Below, in pieces: positions 8,355 to 16,513 of a DNA stretch of 64,000 nt. The stretch spans positions 62,001 to 126,000 of the forward strand of contig NZ_JAFKCT010000011.1 of NCBI RefSeq assembly GCF_017254915.1, given 5' to 3'. A model generated the notes under the pieces. It saw only the letters and a list, made by a program, of their open reading frames with translations. It was not told the origin of the DNA and made no database searches. Position numbers and translations under genes: made by a program. The stretch is from Algoriphagus oliviformis. GTDB taxonomy: Bacteria; Bacteroidota; Bacteroidia; Cytophagales; Cyclobacteriaceae. Within the stretch, counting starts at the first letter, position 1, and every line of letters begins with the position of its first letter.

Positions 8355-9461
8355 ATGGCAAAAAGAGACTATTACGAAGTACTGGGCGTCTCCAAATCTG
8401 CGAGCGCAGACGAGATAAAGAAGGCCTACCGAAAGCTGGCTATCCAATACCATCCTGACAAAAATCCAGACAATCCGGAAGCGGAGGATAAATTCAAGGA
8501 AGCGGCGGAAGCCTACGAAGTACTCAGCAATGCGGAGAAAAAGGCCCGTTATGACCAGTTTGGTCATCAGGGCTTGGGCGGAAACGGCGGTTTTGGCGGA
8601 GGCGGCATGAACATGGAGGACATCTTCTCCCAGTTTGGCGACATCTTTGGCGGAGGCGGTTTCGGCTCTTTCTTTGGCGGCGGAGGCGGTGGTCGACGTA
8701 CCAAAAAGGGCACTAACCTGCGCGTGAAGCTCAAGCTCAACCTGCAGGAGATCGCCAACGGTGTAGAGAAAAAGATCAAAGTGAAGCGCCACGTGGTGGC
8801 GGCAGGTGTGACTTTCAAATCCTGCGGAGCCTGCCAAGGCAGCGGCCAGGTAAAAAAGGTGGTCAACACGATGCTGGGCCAGATGGTGTCCGCCAGCACC
8901 TGCGCCGTCTGCGGAGGCAGCGGGCAGATCGTGGACAAGAAGCCTGCAGAGGCGGATTCCCGAGGGCTGGTGGTGAAGGAGGAAGTGATCTCCATCAACA
9001 TCCCAGGTGGCGTGGGCGAAGGCATGCAGCTGAGCATGTCAGGCAAGGGCAACGAAATCCCGGGAGGGATCGCCGGTGACTTGCTGATCGTCATCGAGGA
9101 GGCAGAGGACGCAGTACTCCAGCGCGAAGGCAACAACGTCATCTATGACCTCTATGTGTCTTTCATCGATGCGGCTTTGGGGGCTTCGATAGAGGTGCCT
9201 ACCATCGATGGCAAGGTGAAGATCAAGATCGACCCAGGGACGCAAAGCGGCAAAATGCTCCGCCTCAAAGGCAAAGGAATCAAGGATATCAACGGCTACA
9301 GCCGGGGAGACCAGCTGATCATGGTCAATGTCTGGACACCTACCGAGCTCTCTAGGGATGAGAAAAATATGCTGGAGTCCCTACGGACTTCGGACAATTT
9401 CAAGCCCGATCCGGGCAAGCAGGACAAGTCCTTCTTTGACAAGATGAAGGAGTTTTTCTAA
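8355..9461 (+). CDS. dnaJ: Chaperone DnaJ with reduced zinc domain
   Basis: Hsp40 that stimulates the DnaK ATPase and delivers clients. It has a J domain at 1-70 with HPD at 33-35, a Gly/Phe-rich stretch (about 75-115), a cysteine domain, and C-terminal beta domains (NIPGGVGEGMQLSMSGKGNE; DLYVSFIDAALGASIEVPTIDG). Canonical DnaJ has four CxxCxGxG motifs; here only two are present, CGACQGSG (C157, C160) and CAVCGGSG (C183, C186), enough for one zinc site. The rest of the protein is normal, so this is probably a lineage form, not decay. A terminator follows. Confidence 0.95.
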   Translation: MAKRDYYEVLGVSKSASADEIKKAYRKLAIQYHPDKNPDNPEAEDKFKEAAEAYEVLSNAEKKARYDQFGHQGLGGNGGFGGGGMNMEDIFSQFGDIFGGGGFGSFFGGGGGGRRTKKGTNLRVKLKLNLQEIANGVEKKIKVKRHVVAAGVTFKSCGACQGSGQVKKVVNTMLGQMVSASTCAVCGGSGQIVDKKPAEADSRGLVVKEEVISINIPGGVGEGMQLSMSGKGNEIPGGIAGDLLIVIEEAEDAVLQREGNNVIYDLYVSFIDAALGASIEVPTIDGKVKIKIDPGTQSGKMLRLKGKGIKDINGYSRGDQLIMVNVWTPTELSRDEKNMLESLRTSDNFKPDPGKQDKSFFDKMKEFF

Positions 9462-9468
9462 AAAACTG

Positions 9469-9496
9469 AAAGCCGGAAGCGATTCCGGCTTTTTTT
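9469..9496 (+). terminator. Intrinsic terminator of grpE-dnaJ
   Basis: Perfect 8-bp stem AGCCGGAA / TTCCGGCT (9471-9478 with 9483-9490), a 4-base loop, then a run of T. It begins about 10 bases after the dnaJ stop. Confidence 0.85.
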
Positions 9497-9541
9497 ATAT
9501 TTTTAAAAAACCTTTTCAAAGTCACCTCGTAACCTATCCGT

Positions 9542-10426
9542 ATGCTAAAAAAACTGTGTCTGCTCATAACATGGATCGTGGTGCAGGCAATACCCGCTCA
9601 GGCGCAGTTTGTAAAAGAGTATAAGGTCACCGAGAGAAAAGGCTATGAGCTGGTCTACCTCAACTTCTCTTCTTACAAAAGCCTTACCCAGCTCAAAAGG
9701 GTCATTTCCTCAGATCCGATCTACATCCATGGACACCTGCTAAAGTCCAACATCCTGCCGGATTTCAGGTATTCCGTCCACGACAATATGCTCGATGCCA
9801 AGCTCGTCCACAAGAATGTGGAGTCCGACAATCTCGGCAAGAGCATCACTTCCAAGCTTTTCTCGGACAACTCCGACTTTGACCATTCCTGGGATCTGGG
9901 TTTGGCTTCCAATTTCCTTTACCACTTGGACTTCAACTTGGGCGTGGGCCGCTCAGACTTTGACCTCGCGCAGATCCCCGTCTCCCAGCTCAAGGTAAAA
10001 AGTGCCAGTGCCGACGTGAAAATCCACTACGGCTCCGCCATTCCCAACCAGGTCGAAATGGACACCCTGCTCGTCACCCTAAACATGGGCGTGGTGGAGA
10101 TCCAAAATGCCAACTTTACCAATTCCCGAAAGATGATCGTGGAGGTCAACTACGGGAAGATCGACCTAAACTACAGCGACGGGCTGGCCAGCTCATGCCA
10201 AGTGATTGCCGCGGTCAGCGGAGGCAGTATCTACCTCAAGCTCCCCCCGGACTCCAACCCCGTCAAGATCCGGATGAAAACCACCCCCATGTGTCGTACC
10301 GTTTTTCCGAAATACCTCAAGGCCATAGACAAGGAAACCTATGTGACCAAAGGCTTCAAGGCATCCGATCCCCGGCTGCTGGAGTTGATCCTGGACGTGG
10401 GGGTCGGGTCGATTACCATCGAATAG
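9542..10426 (+). CDS. Secreted protein of unknown function with beta-solenoid-like C-terminal part
   Basis: A 294-residue protein with a clear signal peptide (MLKKLCLLITWIVVQAIPAQA). The mature part alternates short beta-prone segments (LKVKSASADVKIHYG, LLVTLNMGVVEIQNANF, MIVEVNYGKIDLNYSD, VIAAVSGGSIYLKLP). This is reminiscent of the toast-rack/DUF4097-type repeated beta fold of cell-envelope proteins, but I do not recognise a specific family. It is encoded 7 bases upstream of an ABC exporter and on the same strand, so it may be co-expressed. A role in envelope sensing or assembly would be inference only. Confidence 0.6.
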   Translation: MLKKLCLLITWIVVQAIPAQAQFVKEYKVTERKGYELVYLNFSSYKSLTQLKRVISSDPIYIHGHLLKSNILPDFRYSVHDNMLDAKLVHKNVESDNLGKSITSKLFSDNSDFDHSWDLGLASNFLYHLDFNLGVGRSDFDLAQIPVSQLKVKSASADVKIHYGSAIPNQVEMDTLLVTLNMGVVEIQNANFTNSRKMIVEVNYGKIDLNYSDGLASSCQVIAAVSGGSIYLKLPPDSNPVKIRMKTTPMCRTVFPKYLKAIDKETYVTKGFKASDPRLLELILDVGVGSITIE

Positions 10427-10433
10427 ACTACAG

Positions 10434-11327
10434 ATGCTTCAGATTGCTCAGTTAAACAAATCCTACGAAAACCACCAGGCCCTGACGGAAGTCGATCTTT
10501 TTGTTCCCAAAGGCGTGGTTTTTGGACTTTTGGGGCCCAACGGCGCGGGAAAGACTACCCTGATCCGCATCGTAAACCAGATCATCGAGCAGGACAGCGG
10601 CTCGGTGGAGCTGGATGGCAAAGTGCTTTCTCCCGACGATATCCGCAAGATCGGCTACCTGCCCGAAGAGCGGGGGCTGTATAAAAAAATGAAGGTCTGG
10701 GACCAGTTGGTGTATTTCTCCCGGCTCAAGGGACTCAGTGAAAGCGAGGCCAAAATCCAGATCAAACACTGGCTGGAAAAACTGGACATCGCCACCTGGA
10801 AGGACAAGAAGATCGAAGACCTCTCCAAGGGCATGGCCCAAAAGGTCCAGTTTATCTCCACGATCGTGCATCGCCCCTCGCTTCTGATCTTGGACGAGCC
10901 CTTTTCCGGCTTTGATCCCGTCAATGCCGAAATCATCAAAAACGAAATATTGGAGCTGAAAGCGAAAGGCACTACCGTCATCCTGAGCACCCATCGCATG
11001 GAGTCGGTCGAGCTGCTCTGCGATCAGGTAGCCATGATCAACAAGTCCCGTAAGATCCTCGACGGGACGATCCGGGAGGTCAAGCGCAGCTTTCGACCCG
11101 AGGTCTTCCAGGTCGGCATCGCCAATCCCACCCAAGACCTGCCCAAGGAGTGGGTGCCGAAGTTTTCGGGGGATGCATGGGAATTTACCCTTCCGCTCTC
11201 CGGAAAGGCCCCAAACCAGCTTCTGTCCGAGCTGATGGAATACGGGGACGTGGTCCTTTTTCGGGAGCAGATCCCCAGCATGGAGGAGATTTTTATTCAT
11301 CAGGTAAAAGCGTCAGCACATGAGTAA
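10434..11327 (+). CDS. ABC transporter ATP-binding protein, NatA-like
   Basis: A 297-residue cytoplasmic ATPase of an ABC-2 exporter. It has Walker A GPNGAGKTT (34-42), signature LSKGMAQKVQ (about 130), Walker B LLILDEPFSGFD (about 150) and the switch histidine in STHRMES. The last 80 residues form the DUF4162-type C-terminal domain seen in NatA-like proteins. It overlaps the permease gene by 8 bases, so the two are translated together. NatAB of Bacillus exports Na+; the substrate here is unknown. Confidence 0.88.
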   Translation: MLQIAQLNKSYENHQALTEVDLFVPKGVVFGLLGPNGAGKTTLIRIVNQIIEQDSGSVELDGKVLSPDDIRKIGYLPEERGLYKKMKVWDQLVYFSRLKGLSESEAKIQIKHWLEKLDIATWKDKKIEDLSKGMAQKVQFISTIVHRPSLLILDEPFSGFDPVNAEIIKNEILELKAKGTTVILSTHRMESVELLCDQVAMINKSRKILDGTIREVKRSFRPEVFQVGIANPTQDLPKEWVPKFSGDAWEFTLPLSGKAPNQLLSELMEYGDVVLFREQIPSMEEIFIHQVKASAHE

Positions 11328-12630
11328 GGTTTTACTGGTCATCCAGCGGGAGTATTTGGCCCGGGTCAAAAAGAAGTCCTTTTTGATCGCGACGATTTTG
11401 ACCCCCCTGATATTCCCGGCGATCATGGGGGTGTTTGTGTGGATTGCCGTCCAGGAGAAGGACAGCCAGTCCCTCCGCATCATCGAGGTGCTGGACGAGA
11501 CGGACTTGTTTTTCATGGAGAGCTCGGAGCAATATGCCTTTACCTCCTCCGTGGAGGAGGTCGAGGAGGGCAAAAAAATGGTGCAAGACGGCGAGCGCTA
11601 TGGCTTTTTGCACATCCCCAAACTCGACCTGAAGAGCCCAGAGGGCATTCAGTTTTATGGAGTGGAAAATCCCAGCCCCTCGCTGATGGGCTACCTGGAA
11701 GGGGCCCTCAAGCGGAAGATCGAAGACCAAAAACTCTACGCTCAGGGGATAGACCCGAAAGTTTTGAAAGAGCTCCGTACCGACGTCTCCGTCCAATCGA
11801 TCACTTTGGGAGAGCAGGGCGAGGAGAAGATCAACAACGCCAACGTCAACTATGCCATCGGATTTTTGTCCGGCATCTTGATCTACATCTTCATCTTCGT
11901 CTATGGCAACCAGATCATGCAGGGGGTGATCGAAGAGAAGTCTACCCGCATCGTGGAGATCCTCGTGTCTTCGCTCAAGCCCTTTCAGCTGATGATGGGC
12001 AAGATCATGGGCATCGGGGCCGTGGGTCTGACGCAGTTTCTGATCTGGGTGGTGTTGATCGGCACACTTTCGACGGTCGTGATGGGTGTCTTGGGCATGC
12101 AGATGCCCCAGCAGCAGGCCATGGAGCTAGCCAATCCGGAGTTTGCCCAGGCGACGCCGGATTCCGGAGAGGTGACCGAAATCCTCCAGGTCATCAGCGG
12201 GATTGACTTTGTCACGCTGGTACTCTGTTTTATCGTGTATTTTCTGGGAGGATACCTGCTCTATGGAGCGCTCTTCGCCGCGATCGGTTCGGCGGTGGAC
12301 GCGCCGGCGGATGCGCAGCAGTTTATGTTTCCTATCACCATCCCCTTGATCGTGGCATATATGGGGCTTTTTGTCTTTATCCTACAGGATCCGACGAGCA
12401 CGACTTCCTTTTGGCTGTCGGTCGTACCGCTGACCTCGCCTATCGCGATGATGGGTCGGATCAGCTACGGGGTTCCATTTTGGGAGTTGGCCCTGTCGAT
12501 GGGCTTGTTGGTCGCTGGTTTTTTGTCCACGACTTGGCTGGCGGGAAAAATCTACCGCATCGGCATCCTCATGCACGGCACCAAGCCTACCTACAAGATC
12601 CTTTGGAAATGGATCAAAGCCAGCCAATGA
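11320..12630 (+). CDS. ABC transporter permease, NatB/ABC-2 family
   Basis: A 436-residue membrane protein: one N-terminal helix (about 22-44, FLIATILTPLIFPAIMGVFVWIAV), a long extracytoplasmic domain (about 45-185), and five further helices in the C-terminal half. This is the ABC2_membrane_3 layout. The conserved EEKSTRIVEILVSSLKP segment before helix 3 marks the NatB-type coupling region. It overlaps the ATPase gene by 8 bases and is followed by a bidirectional terminator. Confidence 0.88.
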   Translation: MSKVLLVIQREYLARVKKKSFLIATILTPLIFPAIMGVFVWIAVQEKDSQSLRIIEVLDETDLFFMESSEQYAFTSSVEEVEEGKKMVQDGERYGFLHIPKLDLKSPEGIQFYGVENPSPSLMGYLEGALKRKIEDQKLYAQGIDPKVLKELRTDVSVQSITLGEQGEEKINNANVNYAIGFLSGILIYIFIFVYGNQIMQGVIEEKSTRIVEILVSSLKPFQLMMGKIMGIGAVGLTQFLIWVVLIGTLSTVVMGVLGMQMPQQQAMELANPEFAQATPDSGEVTEILQVISGIDFVTLVLCFIVYFLGGYLLYGALFAAIGSAVDAPADAQQFMFPITIPLIVAYMGLFVFILQDPTSTTSFWLSVVPLTSPIAMMGRISYGVPFWELALSMGLLVAGFLSTTWLAGKIYRIGILMHGTKPTYKILWKWIKASQ

Positions 12631-12653
12631 GTGCTTTGACTACCCAGGGACAA

Positions 12654-12690
12654 TAAAAAAAGAAATCCCGGCCTCGAGGCCGGGATTTTT
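12654..12690. terminator. Bidirectional terminator between the ABC permease gene and dps
   Basis: Perfect 11-bp stem (12663-12673 with 12678-12688) around TCGA. A-rich sequence flanks the left and T-rich the right, so it can stop transcription from both sides. It serves the ABC operon on the plus strand and, beyond the repeat element, read-through from dps on the minus strand. Confidence 0.8.
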
Positions 12691-12696
12691 CGATAG

Positions 12697-12853
12697 GATT
12701 ATCCGCTTTTATGCCAGTAGGCAGCCACGACAATCCGAAAGAACACTAAAATTGGGGCTTTGCCCTACTTCGGTCTTCGGTCTTCCAGCCTGCCTGAGCA
12801 GACAGGCCCTATTAGAGGAGCAAATTCGCTTACTGACAAGATTGCGGATAATC
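12697..12853. repeat. Dispersed repeat with terminal inverted repeats, copy 1 (157 bp)
   Basis: Begins GATTATCCGC and ends with its exact complement GCGGATAATC. The imperfect inverted repeat extends inward (TGCCAGTAGGC against TGCCAGTAAGC). Inside are a hairpin GCCTGCCTGA/CAGACAGGC and a short CTTCGGT direct repeat. A second, clearly homologous copy is at 40010-40177. No ORF of useful size is inside, so if mobile it is non-autonomous. It ends 8 bases after the dps stop codon, the same position relative to a minus-strand gene as copy 2. Confidence 0.85.
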
Positions 12854-12861
12854 ATGTTTTC

Positions 12862-13332
12862 TTATTTCAGGTAGGCGGATAGCATCCAGACTACTTTTTC
12901 TTTTTCGGTGATGAAGTCGCTCATGAGCGACACGGTGCCTTCGTCGGCGGCCTCACCGGCGGCTTCGAGGGTTTTGCGCTCTAGGCTCAGCAGGCTGTTC
13001 TGGTTGTTGCGGACGATCTCCACCATCTTCAGCGATTCTTTCACTTCCTTGGCTTCCTTGATTTCGGCCTTGTCGATGTATTCGGCGTAGGAGGAGAGGG
13101 GTCTTCCGCCCAGGGTCAGGATACGCTCGGCGATTTCGTCCACGGCCAGGTTGGCGGAGGTGTAGAGCTCTTCAAACTTCGCGTGAAGCTCAAAGAAATT
13201 GGCTCCGGTCACATTCCAGTGGAAGTTTCTCAGGTTTTGATAGTAGATCTGGTAGTTGGCCAGAAGTTCGTTGAGTTGGTCTGCCAGGGATTTGGAATCT
13301 TTGATTTCTAGTCCGATGTCGTTTGTTTTCAT
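12862..13332 (-). CDS. dps: DNA starvation/stationary-phase protection protein Dps
   Basis: A 156-residue ferritin-like protein that stores iron, detoxifies peroxide and coats DNA as a dodecamer. The inter-subunit ferroxidase motif is plain: NFHWNVTG, then FFELHAKFEELY and AVDEIAERI supply the His/Asp/Glu ligands (about residues 37-70). The LGGRPL segment after it is also typical. It is alone, with the repeat element directly downstream. A TAAATTTA box about 35 bases upstream resembles the -7 consensus but lacks its last G. Confidence 0.93.
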   Translation of the reverse strand: MKTNDIGLEIKDSKSLADQLNELLANYQIYYQNLRNFHWNVTGANFFELHAKFEELYTSANLAVDEIAERILTLGGRPLSSYAEYIDKAEIKEAKEVKESLKMVEIVRNNQNSLLSLERKTLEAAGEAADEGTVSLMSDFITEKEKVVWMLSAYLK

Positions 13333-13473
13333 ATTTTTCTTTGTTTATTCCGGTTTGATTTAGGCATAAATTTACGGAATGAGGGGAGGAAAGGCCAACT
13401 GATAATTTCTATTTCCCACTCATACTATCAATGACATTTAGGAGTTTATATTCCGAAAACCACCCCCAAGCGA

Positions 13474-14709
13474 ATGGCGAAGCGATTCCAGGATCTTACT
13501 TCCATTGATTTTTACCAAAACAGAAAGCAGGTCAAATGGCTGGTTTTCCTGTTGTCCTTCCTGATCGGATCCGGCTCCATCTGGTACACCAGTCTCCTGG
13601 TGGACGAGCTGCGGGAGCGGGAAAGCCGGCAGATCCAGCTGCTCTCGGCGGCCCTGGAGTATGCGGCCACCACCTCTGAAAACCTGACCTTTATCAACCA
13701 GGAGATCATCCAGCAAAACCACTCCATCCCCATCATCATGGTGGATGCGGAGGGGGATCCCCTGGAGTTTCGCAACATCAACTTCAAGAAAAACGCGAGC
13801 GGAGAGGACTCCGCGGCCACGCTGGACAAGGAGCTGCTGGAGATGCAGGAGGAGTACGAGCCCATCCATCTGCTGGAGGCGGATGTGCGGGTCTACTACC
13901 GCAATTCCGAGCTTTTGACCAACCTACGCTACTATCCCTACATCCAGTTGGCGGTGATTTTGGTGTTTGGGGCGCTGGCCTACGCGCTTTTTAACCAGAG
14001 CAAGATCGCCGAGCAAAACCGCGTCTGGGCTGGCCTGACCAAGGAAACGGCACACCAGCTGGGTACTCCCATCGCCTCGCTGATGGCCTGGATAGACTAC
14101 CTGCGAAACTCGCCCGTGTGGGAGGAAAACAAGGAGATCATCACCGAAATGGACAAGGACGTGGTCAAGCTCCGGATGGTCACGGAGCGGTTTAGCAGCA
14201 TAGGAAGCAAGCCGGTGATCCAGCCGGAAAACCTCTACGAGATGATCGAGGAGACGATCAACTATCTCCGTCCGAGGATTTCCACCAAAGTAGATCTCAC
14301 TATCAATGCGGACTCCAAGGACTTGGACGCGATGATGAACAAGCCGCTGATGGAGTGGGTGATCGAGAATATCTGCAAAAATGCCGTCGATGCCATGAGA
14401 GGCAAGGGGACGATCACCATCAGCGTGCTGCAGGACAGCGACAAGTTTGTCATCGTGGACATCACGGACACGGGCAAGGGAATCGAGAAAAAGAACTTCA
14501 AAAAGGTGTTTTACCCCGGTTTTTCCACCCGACAGCGGGGCTGGGGGCTGGGATTGACCCTGGCCAAGCGCATCGTGGAGGGCTACCATGGCGGGAAGAT
14601 TTTTGTCAAAAGTTCCGAGGTGGGACGGGGAACGACCTTCCGGATCATGCTCCTGGGCAACCTGGAAGATGCCTCGCAGTTTATCACGGAAGGAATTCTC
14701 GAATATTGA
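13474..14709 (+). CDS. Sensor histidine kinase without HAMP domain
   Basis: A 411-residue membrane kinase. It has TM1 at about 22-44, a periplasmic sensor of roughly 105 residues, TM2 at about 153-172, then almost directly the H-box GLTKETAHQLGTPIASL (His near 196). The ATPase part has N-box ENICKNAVDAM, G1 DTGKGIEKK, and GFSTRQRGWGLGLTLAKRIV. No HAMP domain is seen between TM2 and the H-box. No response regulator gene is adjacent, so it is an orphan. The signal is unknown. The downstream spacer is a palindromic element. Confidence 0.9.
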   Translation: MAKRFQDLTSIDFYQNRKQVKWLVFLLSFLIGSGSIWYTSLLVDELRERESRQIQLLSAALEYAATTSENLTFINQEIIQQNHSIPIIMVDAEGDPLEFRNINFKKNASGEDSAATLDKELLEMQEEYEPIHLLEADVRVYYRNSELLTNLRYYPYIQLAVILVFGALAYALFNQSKIAEQNRVWAGLTKETAHQLGTPIASLMAWIDYLRNSPVWEENKEIITEMDKDVVKLRMVTERFSSIGSKPVIQPENLYEMIEETINYLRPRISTKVDLTINADSKDLDAMMNKPLMEWVIENICKNAVDAMRGKGTITISVLQDSDKFVIVDITDTGKGIEKKNFKKVFYPGFSTRQRGWGLGLTLAKRIVEGYHGGKIFVKSSEVGRGTTFRIMLLGNLEDASQFITEGILEY

Positions 14710-14710
14710 C

Positions 14711-14847
14711 GATCTACGAATTAGGATTTTTGATTTACGAGGCGAAACAGAACTTCACCCGTTTTTTTCTTTAGAATCGCATCTTTCGAAAATCAGGGTG
14801 AAATCGGATTATTGCCCTCGTAGTTCGTAATTCTAAAATCGTAAATC
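14711..14847. repeat. Imperfect 137-bp palindromic element between the kinase gene and prfC
   Basis: The first 33 bases (GATCTACGAATTAGG...) match the complement of the last 33 at 23 positions. Inside, TTCACCC (14753-14760 region) is answered by GGGTGAA (14816 region upstream), so the whole spacer can fold into one long hairpin. The arms contain repeated TTACGA heptamer-like units. It begins 2 bases after the kinase stop codon and ends 10 bases before the prfC -7 box. Confidence 0.6.
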
Positions 14848-14856
14848 CATTTTCCT

Positions 14857-14864
14857 TACCTTTG
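14857..14864 (+). promoter_or_regulatory. Candidate -7 box for prfC
   Basis: TACCTTTG matches TAnnTTTG and lies 20 bases before the prfC ATG. No good -33 TTG is visible; the right arm of the palindromic element occupies that place. Confidence 0.45.
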
Positions 14865-14884
14865 CCCGCTGAAATTCAAGACCC

Positions 14885-16465
14885 ATGAGTTTGACCGAGG
14901 AAATCAAAAAACGCAGAACCTTTGCCATCATTGCGCACCCGGATGCCGGGAAGACCACGCTGACCGAGAAGCTCTTGCTCTTCGGTGGCGCGATCCAGAC
15001 CGCCGGTGCCGTGAAGTCCAACAAGATCGACACTGCCACCAAGTCCGACTGGATGGAGATCGAAAAGCAGCGGGGTATCTCCGTGGCGACCTCGGTGATG
15101 GGCTTTGAGTACAAGGACATCAAGATCAACCTGCTCGATACGCCGGGTCACCAGGATTTTGCCGAGGATACCTACCGTACACTGACTGCGGTGGACTCCG
15201 TGATCATGGTCATCGACTGCGTAAAAGGGGTCGAGATCCAGACCGAAAAGCTCATGGAGGTCTGCCGCATGCGCAATACGCCGGTGATCTGCTTTATCAA
15301 CAAGCTCGACCGTGAAGGACGCGATCCCTACGACCTGCTGGATGAGGTGGAGGAAAAGCTGAACATCAAAGTTCGTCCGCTCTCTTGGCCTATTGGCATG
15401 GGAAAAGGCTTCAAAGGCGTGTACAATCTCTACGAGAAAAGCCTCAACCTCTTCACTCCATCCCAAAGAAAGCTCAGCGATGACCGTCAGAAGTTTGCCA
15501 ACCTGGAAGACCCAGAGCTGGATAAGCTGATTGGGCCAAACAATGCCAACCAGCTTCGCGAAGACGTCGACCTGATCGAAGGGGTCTATCCGGAATTTGA
15601 CGTCAAGGACTATCTGGAGGGAAAAATCGCTCCGGTGTTCTTCGGCTCCGCGGTCAACAATTTTGGCGTAAACGAGATGCTGGACACCTTTATCCAGATT
15701 GCTCCGGCTCCCAAAAGCCGCGAGACCGACCTGCGCGAAGTGACCCCGGATGAGAAGAAGTTTTCTGGCTTTGTCTTTAAGATCCACGCCAACATGGATC
15801 CCAACCATAGAAACCGCATTGCCTTTTTGAGGATTTGCTCGGGGACTTTTGAGCGAAACAAGCCCTACAACCACGTGCGTGGACCAAAGCCGCTTCGCTT
15901 CTCCAACGTGACGCAGTTTATGGCCCAGGAGAAGGAAATCATAGACGAAGCCTTCCCGGGCGACATCGTTGGACTCTACGATACCGGCAACCTGAAGATC
16001 GGCGATACGCTGACCGAGGGGGAAAACATGGTGTTTACCGGCATTCCGAGCTTTTCGCCAGAAATCTTCCGCGAGGTGATCAACAAGGACGCGATGAAGA
16101 CCAAGCAGCTGGAAAAGGGCCTCAAGCAGCTCATGGAGGAAGGCGTGGCGCAGCTCTTTACTTTTGACATGGGCTCGCGCAAAGTCGTGGGGACCGTCGG
16201 CCAGCTGCAGTTTGAGGTGATCCAGTTCCGCTTGAAAAACGAATACAACGCCACGGTGGAGTTTCACCCGATGAACCTGTACAAGGCCTGCTGGATCACC
16301 AGCAAGGACAAGAAGCAATTGGACGAGTTTGTGCGCTCCAAGAGTCGCTACATCGCCCGCGACAAGGACGACAAGCTGGTCTTCATGGCCGAGTCACGCT
16401 CTTGGCTGCAGATGGTGCAGGACAACTACCCCGAGATCGAATTCCACTTTACCTCGGAGTTCTAG
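14885..16465 (+). CDS. prfC: Peptide chain release factor 3
   Basis: GTPase that removes RF1/RF2 from the ribosome after termination. It is 526 residues. The P-loop AHPDAGKTT is at 17-25, the switch region EIEKQRGISVATSV near 58-71, G3 DTPGHQDF near 83-90, and NKLDREGRD near 137-145. Elongation-factor-like domains II and III follow (GDTLTEGENMVFTGIPSFSPE; VGQLQFEVIQFRL), as does the RF3 C-terminus. The spacing of the GTPase motifs separates it from EF-G. It is monocistronic: its own -7 box upstream, a strong hairpin downstream and a convergent gene after. Confidence 0.95.
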   Translation: MSLTEEIKKRRTFAIIAHPDAGKTTLTEKLLLFGGAIQTAGAVKSNKIDTATKSDWMEIEKQRGISVATSVMGFEYKDIKINLLDTPGHQDFAEDTYRTLTAVDSVIMVIDCVKGVEIQTEKLMEVCRMRNTPVICFINKLDREGRDPYDLLDEVEEKLNIKVRPLSWPIGMGKGFKGVYNLYEKSLNLFTPSQRKLSDDRQKFANLEDPELDKLIGPNNANQLREDVDLIEGVYPEFDVKDYLEGKIAPVFFGSAVNNFGVNEMLDTFIQIAPAPKSRETDLREVTPDEKKFSGFVFKIHANMDPNHRNRIAFLRICSGTFERNKPYNHVRGPKPLRFSNVTQFMAQEKEIIDEAFPGDIVGLYDTGNLKIGDTLTEGENMVFTGIPSFSPEIFREVINKDAMKTKQLEKGLKQLMEEGVAQLFTFDMGSRKVVGTVGQLQFEVIQFRLKNEYNATVEFHPMNLYKACWITSKDKKQLDEFVRSKSRYIARDKDDKLVFMAESRSWLQMVQDNYPEIEFHFTSEF

Positions 16466-16477
16466 GAAACTTGGTCT

Positions 16478-16510
16478 AACCCTCCAAGGGTTCGAAACCC
16501 TTGGAGGGTT
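16478..16510. repeat. Perfect palindrome of the CCCTCCAAGGGTT family, between convergent genes
   Basis: 15-bp perfect arms AACCCTCCAAGGGTT (16478-16492) and its complement (16496-16510) around CGA. It lies 12 bases after prfC and 3 before the stop of the phosphoesterase gene. There is no T-run, so it is not a classic terminator, though a hairpin this strong may still end or protect both transcripts. Related copies are at 17572-17598 and, as a half-site, 60811-60826. Confidence 0.75.
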
Positions 16511-16513
16511 GCA

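Noticed and set aside
8567..9142. 191-codon minus-strand frame within dnaJ
   Set aside because: Proline/serine-rich product mirrors the Gly-rich coding strand; typical antisense shadow of a GC-rich gene.
12697..12853. Possible CRISPR or tandem repeat
   Set aside because: The element occurs once here and once 27 kb away, with no spacer-repeat periodicity.
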